Below, piece after piece: positions 48,694 through 58,590 of a DNA stretch of 64,000 nt. How positions within the stretch are numbered: position 1 is the first letter of the stretch; each line of letters begins with the position of its first letter. Both the position numbers and the translations under genes were made by a program. Origin of the DNA: Calendula officinalis (lineage: Eukaryota; Streptophyta; Magnoliopsida; Asterales; Asteraceae); contig OY970824.1 in the NCBI GenBank assembly GCA_963853835.1, positions 47,455,104 to 47,519,103 of the forward strand, in the 5' to 3' direction. Below the pieces are notes generated by a model. That model did not search any database and was not told the origin of the DNA. It worked only from the letters and a program-made list of their open reading frames with translations.

Positions 48694-51600
48694 TTGGATA
48701 TTGAAGAGTTAAGGCCGAAGAGGGATGTTCGGGCCGAAGTGGTGTTCGGGCCGAAGTGGGATGTTCGGGTCGAAGTGGTGTTCGGGCCGAAGTTCGGTGT
48801 TCCGGCCGAGGATGATGTTCAGGCCGAGGTTGAAGTTCGGGCCGAGGTTGGAGTTCGGGCCGAGGTTGAAGTTCGGGCCGAGGTTGAAGTTCGGGCCGAA
48901 AATGAAGTTCGGGCCGGGAACAGTGAAGAGTTCGGGCCGAACTTGTTCTTGGCAGTGACGAACGAACCAGCTATTTTGGTTACTCGTGGGCGTGAAACGG
49001 ACACCCGAGCTGAAAGTTATTAATGTTTTAGTATAGCACCTTTTGTCACACAATCTTGGATATTGAAGAGTTCGGGCCGAAGAGGGATGTTCGGGCCGAA
49101 GTGGTGTTCGGGCCGAAGTGGGTTGTTCGGGCCGAAGTGGTGTTCGGACCGAAGTGGTGTTCGGACCAAGTGGTGTTCGGGCCGAGGATGATGTTCGTGC
49201 CGAGGTTGAAGTTCGGGCCGAGGTCGGAGTTCGGGTCGAGGTTGAAGTTCAGGCCGAGGTTGAAGTTCGGGCCGAAAATGAAGTTCGGGCCGGGAACAGT
49301 GAAGAGTTTGGGCTGAACTCGTTCTTGACAGTTACGAACGAACCAGCTATTTTGGTTACTCGTGGGCGTGAAACGGACATCCGAGCTGAAAGTTATGAAT
49401 GTTTTAGTATAGCACCTTTTGTCACACAATCTTGGATATTGAAGAGTTCGGGCCGAAGAGGGATGTTCGGGCCGAAGTGGTGTTCGGGCCGAAGTGGGAT
49501 GTTCGGGCCGAAGTGGTGTTCGGGCCGAAGTGGTGTTCGGGCCGAAGTGGTGTTCGGGCCGAGGATGATGTTCGGGCCGAGGTTGGAGTTCGGGCCGAGG
49601 TTGGAGTTCGGGCCGAAGTTGAAGTTCGGGCCGAGGTTGAAGTTCGGGCCGAAAATGAAGTTCGGGCCGGGAACAGTGAAGAGTTCGGGCCGAACTTGTT
49701 CTTGGCAGTGACGAACGAACCAGCTATTTTGGTTACTCGTGGGAGTGAAACGGACACCCGAGCTGAAAGTTATTAATGTTTTAGTATAACACCTTTTGTC
49801 ACACAATCTTGGATATTGAAGAGTTCGGGGCGAAGAGGGATGTTCGGGCCGAAGTGGTGTTCGGGCCGAAGTGGGATGTTCGGGCTGAATTGGTGTTCGG
49901 GCCGAAGAGGGATGTTCGGGTCGAAGTGGTGTTCGGGCCGAAGAGGGATGTTCGGGCCGAAGTGGTGTTCGGGCCGAAGTGGGATGTTCGGGCCGAAGTG
50001 GTGTTCGGGCCGAAGTTCGGTGTTCGGGCCGAGGATGATGTTCGGGCCGAGGTTGAAGTTCGGGCCGAGGTCGGAGTTCGGGCCGAGGTTGAAGTTCGGG
50101 CCGAGGTTGAAGTTCGGGCAGAAAATGAAGTTCGGGCCGGGAACAGTGAAGAGTTCGGGCCGAACTTGTTCTTGGCAGTGACGAACGAACCAGCTATTTT
50201 GGTTACTCGTGGGCGTGAAACGGACACCCGAGCTGAAAGTTATGAATGTTTTAGTATAGCACCTTTTGTCACACAATCTTGGATATTGAAGAGTTCGGGC
50301 CGAAGAGGTGTTCGGGCCGAAGTGGTGTTCGGGCCGAAGTGGGATGTTCGGGCCGAAGTGGTGTTCGGGCCGAAGTGGTGTTCGGGCCGAAGTTCGGTGT
50401 TCGGGCCGAGGATGATGTTCGGGCCGAGGTCGAAGTTCGGGCCGAGGTCGAAGTTCGGGCCGAGGTCGGAGTTCGGGCCGAAGTGGTGTTCGGGCCGAGG
50501 ATGATGTTCGGGCCGAGGTTGAAGTTCGGGCCGAGGTTGGCCTCGGCCCGAAGTTGAAGTTCGGGCCGAGGTTGAAGTTCGGGCCGAAAATGAAGTTCGG
50601 GCCGGGAACAATGAAGAGTTCGGGCCGAACTTGTTCTTGGCAGTGACGAACGAACCAGCTATTTTGGTTACTCGTGGGAGTGAAACGGACACCCGAGCTG
50701 AAATTTATTAATGTTTTAGTATAGCACCTTTTGTCACACAATCTTGGATATTGAAGAGTTCGGGGCGAAGAGGGATGTTCGGGCCGAAGTGGTGTTCGGG
50801 CCGAAGTGGGATGTTCGGGCTGAATTGGTGTTCGGGCCGAAGTGGGATGTTCGGGTCGAAGTGGTGTTCGGGCCGAAGAGGGATGTTCGGGCCGAAGTGG
50901 TGTTCGGGCCGAAGTGGGATGTTCGGGCCGAAGTGGTGTTCGGGCCGAAGTTCGGTGTTCGGGCCGAGGATGATGTTCGGGCCGAGGTTGAAGTTCGGGC
51001 CGAGGTCGGAGTTCGGGCCGAGGTTGATGTTCGGGCCGAGGTTGAAGTTCGGGCCGAAAATGAAGTTCGGGCCGGGAACAGTGAAGAGTTCGGGCCGAAC
51101 TTGTTCTTGGCAGTGACGAACGAACCAGCTATTTTGGTTACTCGTGGGCGTGAAACGGACACCCGAGCTGAAAGTTATGAATGTTTTAGTATAGCACCTT
51201 TTGTCACACAATCTTGGATATTGAAGAGTTCGGGCCGAAGTGGTGTTCGGGCCGATGTGGGATGTTCGGGCTGAAGTGGTGTTCGGGCCGAAGTTCGCTG
51301 TTCGGGCCGAGGATGATGTTCGAGCCGAGGTTGAAGTTCGGGCCGAGGTCGGAGTTCGGGCCGAGGTTGAAGTTCGGGCCGAGGTCGGAGTTCGGGCCGA
51401 GGTTGAAGTTCGGGCCGAGGTTGAAGTTCGGGCAGAAAATGAAGTTCGGGCCGGGAACAGTGAAGAGTTCGGGCCGAACTTGTTCTTGGCAGTGACGAAC
51501 GAACCAGCTATTTTGGTTACTCGTGGGCGTGAAACGGACACCCGAGCTGAAAGTTATGAATGTTTTAGTATAGCACCTTTTGTCACACAATCTTGGATAT

Positions 51601-52869
51601 TGAAGAATTCAGGCCGAAGAGGGATGTTCGGGCCGAAGTGGTGTTCGGGCCGAAGTGGGATGTTCGGGCCGAAGTGGTGTTCGGGCGGAAGTGGTGTTCG
51701 GGACGAAGTTCGGTGTTCGGGCCGAGGATGATGTTCGGGCCGAGGTTGAAGTTCGGGCCGAGGTCGAAGTTCGGGCCGAGGTCGGAGTTCGGGCCGAGGT
51801 TGGAGTTCGGGCCGAAAATGAAGTCCGGGCCGGGAACAGTGAAGAGTTCGGGCCGAACTTGTTCTTGGCAGTGACGAACGAACCAGCTATTTTGGTTACT
51901 CGTGGGCGTGAAACGGACACCCGAGCTGAAAGTTATGAATGTTTTAGTATAGCACATTTTGTCACACAATCTTGGATATTGAAGAATTCAGGCCGAAGAG
52001 GGATGTTCGGGCCGAAGTGGTGTTCGGGCCGAAGTGGGATGTTCGGGCCGAAGTGGTGTTCGGGCGGAAGTGGTGTTCGGGACGAAGTTCGGTGTTCGGG
52101 CCGAGGATGATGTTCGGGCCGAGGTTGAAGTTCGGGCCGAGGTCGAAGTTCGGGCCGAGGTCGGAGTTCGGGCCGAGGTTGAAGTTCGGGCCGAAAATGA
52201 AGTTCGGGCCGGGAACAGTGAAGAGTTCGGGCCGAACTTGTTCTTGGCAGTGACGAACGAACCAGCTATTTTGGTTACTCGTGGGCGTGAAACGGACACC
52301 CGAGCTGAAAGTTATGAATGTTTTAGTATAGCACCTTTTGTCACACAATCTTGGATATTGAAGAATTCAGGCCGAAGAGGGATGTTCGGGCCGAAGTGGT
52401 GTTCGGGCCGAAGTGGGATGTTCGGGCCGAAGTGGTGTTCGGGCGGAAGTGGTGTTTGGGACGACGTTCGGTGTTCGGGCCGAGGATGATGTTCGGGCCG
52501 AGGTTGAAGTTCGGGCCGAGGTCGAAGTTCGGGCCGAGGTCGGAGTTCGGGCCGAGGTTGGAGTTCGGGCCGAAAATGAAGTCCGGGCCGGGAACAGTGA
52601 AGAGTTCGGGCCGAACTTGTTCTTGGCAGTGACGAACGAACCAGCTATTTTGGTTACTCGTGGGCGTGAAACGGACACCCAAGCTGAAAGTTATGAATGT
52701 TTTAGTATAGCACCTTTTGTCACACAATCTTGGATATTGAAGGGTTCGGGCCGAACTTGTTCTTGGCAGTGACGAACGAACCAGCTATTTTGGTTACTCG
52801 TGGGCGTGAAACGGACACCCGAGCTGAAAGTTATGAATGTTTTAGTATAGCACCTTTTGTCACACAATC
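48694..52869 (+). repeat. Right-hand higher-order unit 7 (4176 bp, copy 2 of three)
   Basis: Same eleven monomers as unit 6. The 1-bp length change lies in the chimeric monomer, where a short inverted segment makes a hairpin (50525-50552). It also has gggaacaatgaagag near 50604, where unit 6 has gggaacagtgaagag. Both changes are shared with unit 8. Confidence 0.93.
50525..50552. repeat. Perfect 12-bp inverted repeat with 4-nt loop (micro-inversion)
   Basis: Arm ttcgggccgagg at 50525-50536, loop ttgg at 50537-50540, arm cctcggcccgaa at 50541-50552. The second arm is the reverse complement of the first and replaces the normal agttcgggccgaa found in unit 6. It reads as a local inversion or template-switch event. 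Confidence 0.93.
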
Positions 52870-55800
52870 TTGGATATTGAAGAGTTAAGGCCGAAGAGGG
52901 ATGTTCGGGCCGAAGTGGTGTTCGGGCCGAAGTGGGATGTTCGGGTCGAAGTGGTGTTCGGGCCGAAGTTCGGTGTTCCGGCCGAGGATGATGTTCAGGC
53001 CGAGGTTGAAGTTCGGGCCGAGGTTGGAGTTCGGGCCGAGGTTGAAGTTCGGGCCGAGGTTGAAGTTCGGGCCGAAAATGAAGTTCGGGCCGGGAACAGT
53101 GAAGAGTTCGGGCCGAACTTGTTCTTGGCAGTGACGAACGAACCAGCTATTTTGGTTACTCGTGGGCGTGAAACGGACACCCGAGCTGAAAGTTATTAAT
53201 GTTTTAGTATAGCACCTTTTGTCACACAATCTTGGATATTGAAGAGTTCGGGCCGAAGAGGGATGTTCGGGCCGAAGTGGTGTTCGGGCCGAAGTGGGTT
53301 GTTCGGGCCGAAGTGGTGTTCGGACCGAAGTGGTGTTCGGACCAAGTGGTGTTCGGGCCGAGGATGATGTTCGTGCCGAGGTTGAAGTTCGGGCCGAGGT
53401 CGGAGTTCGGGTCGAGGTTGAAGTTCAGGCCGAGGTTGAAGTTCGGGCCGAAAATGAAGTTCGGGCCGGGAACAGTGAAGAGTTTGGGCTGAACTCGTTC
53501 TTGACAGTTACGAACGAACCAGCTATTTTGGTTACTCGTGGGCGTGAAACGGACATCCGAGCTGAAAGTTATGAATGTTTTAGTATAGCACCTTTTGTCA
53601 CACAATCTTGGATATTGAAGAGTTCGGGCCGAAGAGGGATGTTCGGGCCGAAGTGGTGTTCGGGCCGAAGTGGGATGTTCGGGCCGAAGTGGTGTTCGGG
53701 CCGAAGTGGTGTTCGGGCCGAAGTGGTGTTCGGGCCGAGGATGATGTTCGGGCCGAGGTTGGAGTTCGGGCCGAGGTTGGAGTTCGGGCCGAAGTTGAAG
53801 TTCGGGCCGAGGTTGAAGTTCGGGCCGAAAATGAAGTTCGGGCCGGGAACAGTGAAGAGTTCGGGCCGAACTTGTTCTTGGCAGTGACGAACGAACCAGC
53901 TATTTTGGTTACTCGTGGGAGTGAAACGGACACCCGAGCTGAAAGTTATTAATGTTTTAGTATAACACCTTTTGTCACACAATCTTGGATATTGAAGAGT
54001 TCGGGGCGAAGAGGGATGTTCGGGCCGAAGTGGTGTTCGGGCCGAAGTGGGATGTTCGGGCTGAATTGGTGTTCGGGCCGAAGAGGGATGTTCGGGTCGA
54101 AGTGGTGTTCGGGCCGAAGAGGGATGTTCGGGCCGAAGTGGTGTTCGGGCCGAAGTGGGATGTTCGGGCCGAAGTGGTGTTCGGGCCGAAGTTCGGTGTT
54201 CGGGCCGAGGATGATGTTCGGGCCGAGGTTGAAGTTCGGGCCGAGGTCGGAGTTCGGGCCGAGGTTGAAGTTCGGGCCGAGGTTGAAGTTCGGGCAGAAA
54301 ATGAAGTTCGGGCCGGGAACAGTGAAGAGTTCGGGCCGAACTTGTTCTTGGCAGTGACGAACGAACCAGCTATTTTGGTTACTCGTGGGCGTGAAACGGA
54401 CACCCGAGCTGAAAGTTATGAATGTTTTAGTATAGCACCTTTTGTCACACAATCTTGGATATTGAAGAGTTCGGGCCGAAGAGGTGTTCGGGCCGAAGTG
54501 GTGTTCGGGCCGAAGTGGGATGTTCGGGCCGAAGTGGTGTTCGGGCCGAAGTGGTGTTCGGGCCGAAGTTCGGTGTTCGGGCCGAGGATGATGTTCGGGC
54601 CGAGGTCGAAGTTCGGGCCGAGGTCGAAGTTCGGGCCGAGGTCGGAGTTCGGGCCGAAGTGGTGTTCGGGCCGAGGATGATGTTCGGGCCGAGGTTGAAG
54701 TTCGGGCCGAGGTTGGCCTCGGCCCGAAGTTGAAGTTCGGGCCGAGGTTGAAGTTCGGGCCGAAAATGAAGTTCGGGCCGGGAACAATGAAGAGTTCGGG
54801 CCGAACTTGTTCTTGGCAGTGACGAACGAACCAGCTATTTTGGTTACTCGTGGGAGTGAAACGGACACCCGAGCTGAAATTTATTAATGTTTTAGTATAG
54901 CACCTTTTGTCACACAATCTTGGATATTGAAGAGTTCGGGGCGAAGAGGGATGTTCGGGCCGAAGTGGTGTTCGGGCCGAAGTGGGATGTTCGGGCTGAA
55001 TTGGTGTTCGGGCCGAAGTGGGATGTTCGGGTCGAAGTGGTGTTCGGGCCGAAGAGGGATGTTCGGGCCGAAGTGGTGTTCGGGCCGAAGTGGGATGTTC
55101 GGGCCGAAGTGGTGTTCGGGCCGAAGTTCGGTGTTCGGGCCGAGGATGATGTTCGGGCCGAGGTTGAAGTTCGGGCCGAGGTCGGAGTTCGGGCCGAGGT
55201 TGATGTTCGGGCCGAGGTTGAAGTTCGGGCCGAAAATGAAGTTCGGGCCGGGAACAGTGAAGAGTTCGGGCCGAACTTGTTCTTGGCAGTGACGAACGAA
55301 CCAGCTATTTTGGTTACTCGTGGGCGTGAAACGGACACCCGAGCTGAAAGTTATGAATGTTTTAGTATAGCACCTTTTGTCACACAATCTTGGATATTGA
55401 AGAGTTCGGGCCGAAGTGGTGTTCGGGCCGATGTGGGATGTTCGGGCTGAAGTGGTGTTCGGGCCGAAGTTCGCTGTTCGGGCCGAGGATGATGTTCGAG
55501 CCGAGGTTGAAGTTCGGGCCGAGGTCGGAGTTCGGGCCGAGGTTGAAGTTCGGGCCGAGGTCGGAGTTCGGGCCGAGGTTGAAGTTCGGGCCGAGGTTAA
55601 AGTTCGGGCAGAAAATGAAGTTCGGGCCGGGAACAGTGAAGAGTTCGGGCCGAACTTGTTCTTGGCAGTGACGAACGAACCAGCTATTTTGGTTACTCGT
55701 GGGCGTGAAACGGACACCCGAGCTGAAAGTTATGAATGTTTTAGTATAGCACCTTTTGTCACACAATCTTGGATATTGAAGAGTTCGGGCCGAAGAGGGA

Positions 55801-56321
55801 TGTTCGGGCCGAAGTGGTGTTCGGGCCGAAGTGGGATGTTCGGGCCGAAGTGGTGTTCGGGCCGAAGTGGTGTTCGGGCCGAAGTGGTGTTCGGGCCGAA
55901 GTGGTGTTCGGGCCGAAGTTCGGTGTTCGGGCCGCGGATGATGTTCGGGCCGAGGTTGAAGTTCGGGCCGAGGTCGAAGTTCGGGCCGAGGTCGGAGTTC
56001 GGTCCGAGGTTGGAGTTCGGGCCGAAAATGAAGTCCGGGCCGGGAACAGTGAAGAGTTCGGGCCGAACTTGTTCTTGGCAGTGACGAACGAACCAGCTAT
56101 TTTGGTTACTCGTGGGCGTGAAACGGACACCCAAGCTGAAAGTTATGAATGTTTTAGTATAGCACCTTTTGTCACACAATCTTGGATATTGAAGGGTTCG
56201 GGCCGAACTTGTTCTTGGCAGTGACGAACGAACCAGCTATTTTGGTTACTCGTGGGCGTGAAACGGACACCCGAGCTGAAAGTTATGAATGTTTTAGTAT
56301 AGCACCTTTTGTCACACAATA
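52870..56321 (+). repeat. Right-hand higher-order unit 8 (3452 bp, incomplete third copy of the 4177-bp plan)
   Basis: Lengths are 362, 376, 377, 470, 465, 470, 379, 413 and 140 bp. It follows unit 7 to about 55790, then has one 413-bp monomer in place of three 379-bp gaagaattcagg monomers. I noticed only one base difference from unit 7 in the shared part (gaggttaaag near 55597). Confidence 0.9.
54701..54728. repeat. Perfect 12-bp inverted repeat with 4-nt loop, second copy
   Basis: It is identical in sequence and context to 50525-50552 and lies 4176 bp downstream. Arms are at 54701-54712 and 54717-54728, so it was duplicated with the unit. Confidence 0.93.
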
Positions 56322-57755
56322 TTGGATATTGAAGAGTTAAGGCCGAAGAGGGATGTTCGGGCCGAAGTGGTGTTCGGGCCGAAGTGGGATGTTCGGGCTG
56401 AAGTGGTGTTCGGGCCGAAGTTCGGTGTTCCGACCGAGGATGATGTTCAGGCCGAGGTTGAAGTTCGGGCCGAGGTTGGAGTTCGGGTCGAGGTTGAAGT
56501 TCGGGCCGAGGTTGAAGTTCGGGCCGAAAATGAAGTTCGGGCCGGGAACAGTGAAGAGTTCGGGCCGAACTTGTTCTTGGCAGTGACGAACGAACCAGCT
56601 ATTTTGGTTACTCGTGGGCGTGAAACGGACACCCGAGCTGAAAGTTATTAATGTTTTAGTATAGCACCTTTTGTCACACAATCTTGGATATTGAAGAGTT
56701 CGGGCCGAAGAGGGATGTTCGGCTGAAGTGGTGTTCGGGCCGAAGTGGGATGTTCGGGCCGAAGTGGTGTTCGGGCCGAAGAGGGATGTTCGGGCTGAAG
56801 TGGTGTTCGGACCGAAGAGGGATGTTCGGGCCGAAGTGGGATGTTCGGGCCGAAGTGGTGTTCGGGCCGTAGTTCGGTGTTCGGGCCGAGGATGATGTTC
56901 GGGCCGAGGTTGAAGTTCGGGCCGACGTCGGAGTTCGGGCCGAGGTTGAAGTTCAGGCCAAGGTTGAAGTTCGGGCCGAAAATGAAGTTCGGGCCGGGAA
57001 CAGTGAAGAGTTCGGGCCGAACTTGTTCTTGGCAGTGACGAACGAACCAGCTATTTTGGTTACTCGTTGGCGTGAAACGGACACCCGAGCTGAAAGTTAT
57101 GAATGTTTTAGTATTTTGTCACACAATCTTGGATATTGAAGAGTTCGGGCCGAAGAGGGATGTTCGGGCCGAAGTGGTGTTCGGGCCGAAGTGGGATGTT
57201 CGGGCTGAAGAGGTGTTCGTGCCGAAGTTCGCTGTTCGGGCCGAGGATGATGTTCGGGCCGAGGTTGAAGTTCGGGCCGAGGTCGGAGTTCGGGCCGAGT
57301 TTGAAGTTCGGGCCGTAGTGGTGTTCGGGCCGAAGTGGTGTTCGGGCCGAAGTTCGGTGTTCGGGCCGAGGATGATGTTCGGGCCGAGGTTGAAGTTCGG
57401 GCCGAGGTCGAAGTACGGGCCGAGGTTGGAGTTCGGGCCGAGGTTGCAGTTCGGGCCGAAAATGAAGTCCGGGCCGGGAACAGTGAAGAGTTCGGGCCGA
57501 ACTTGTTCTTGGCAGTGACGAACGAACCAGCTATTTTGGTTACTCGTGGGCGTGAAACGGACACCCAAGCTGAAAGTTATGAATGTTTTAGTATAGCACC
57601 TTTTGTCACACAATCTTGGATATTGAAGGGTTCGCGCGGAACTTGTTCTTGGCAGTGACGAACGAACCAGCTATTTTGGTTACTCGTGGGCGTGAAACGG
57701 ACACCCGAGCTGAAAGTTATGAATGTTTTAGTATAGCACCTTTTGTCACACAATC
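56322..57755 (+). repeat. Right-hand higher-order unit 9 (1434 bp, degenerate)
   Basis: Lengths are 362, 445, 487 and 140 bp. Private changes are frequent: gggccgtagttcgg (56865), gggccgacgtcgg (56932), a 7-bp loss giving gtattttgtcacac near 57113, a chimeric double minisatellite at 57129, and gggttcgcgcggaac in the short monomer at 57616. Confidence 0.85.
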
Positions 57756-58576
57756 TTGGATATTGAAGAGTTCGGGCCGAAGAGGGATGTTCGGGCCGAA
57801 GTGGTGTTCGGGCCGAAGTGGGATGTTCGGGCCGAAGTGGTGTTCGGGCTGAAGTGGGATGTTCGGGCCGTAGTGGTGTTCGGGCCGAAGTGGTGTTCGG
57901 GCCGAAGTGGTGTTCGGGCCGAAGTTCGGTGTTCCGGCCGAGGATGATGTTCAGGCCGAGGTTGAAGTTCGGGCCGAGGTTGGAGTTCGGGCCGAGGTTG
58001 AAGTTCGGGCCGAGGTTGAAGTTCGGGCCGTAAATGAAGTTCGGGCCGGGAACAGTGAAGAGTTCGGGCCGAACTTGTTCTTGGCAGTGACGAACGAACC
58101 AGCTATTTTGGTTACTCGTGGGCGTGAAACGGACACCCGAGCTGAAAGTTATGAATGTTTTAGTATAGCACCTTTTGTCACACAATCTTGGATATTGAAG
58201 AGTTCGGGCCGAAGTGGTGTTCGGGCAGAAGTGGGATGTTCGGGCCGAAGTGGTGTTCGGGCCGAAGTGTTGTTCGGGCCGAAGTTCGGTGTTCGGGCCG
58301 AGGATGATGTTCGGGCCGAGGTTGAAGTTCGGGCCGAGGCCGGAGTTCGGGCCGAGGTTGAAGTTCGGGCCGAAAATGAAGTTCGGGCCGGGAACAGTAA
58401 AGAGTTCGGGCCGAACTTGTTCTTGGCAGTGACGAACGAACCGGCTATTTTGGTTACTCGTGGGCGTGAAACGGACACCCGAGCTGAAAGTTATTAATGT
58501 TTTAGTATAACACCTTTTGTCACACAATCTTGGATATTGAAGAGTTCGGGCCGAACAGGGATGTTCGGGCCGAAGT
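57756..58576 (+). repeat. Last satellite A monomers before the junction
   Basis: Monomers start at 57756, 58188 and 58537. The last is cut after about 40 bp, inside its second sub-repeat. Edge-specific changes include gggccgtagtgg, gggccgtaaatg, gaggccggag, acagtaaagag and gccgaacaggg. Confidence 0.9.
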
Positions 58577-58590
58577 TATAATGGGTGTCC
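58566..58590. other. Junction between satellite A and satellite B
   Basis: Satellite A ends in ttcgggccgaag and satellite B begins with ttataatgggtgtcc at about 58576/58577. The first B unit is degraded: ttataa is followed by tgggtgtccaaaac where intact monomers read ccactagatgtccataac. There is no transposon end, target-site duplication or unique spacer. The breakpoint is uncertain by 2-3 bp because both flanks offer gtt. Confidence 0.88.

Larger units (their letters stand above)
1..58576 (+). repeat. Satellite A: composite GC-rich tandem array, about 160 monomers
   Basis: One continuous head-to-tail array in a single orientation. I tracked it with the landmark ttggatattgaagag, which recurs about 160 times. 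Spacing is most often 361-362 or 377-380 bp, with a range of about 307-489 bp and a separate class of exactly 140 bp. Each monomer joins a conserved core (ending gtcacacaatcttgga) to a minisatellite domain of 17-19 bp sub-repeats. No unique sequence, transposon or gene interrupts it. Base 1 lies inside a monomer, so the array extends to the left of the window. I do not recognise the family. Its role is not shown by the sequence; a structural heterochromatin role is an inference from the organisation. Confidence 0.97.

Noticed and set aside
1..58576. CRISPR-like array (regular repeats with spacers)
   Set aside because: The intervals between repeats are themselves repeated and not unique spacers, and no cas genes are present.
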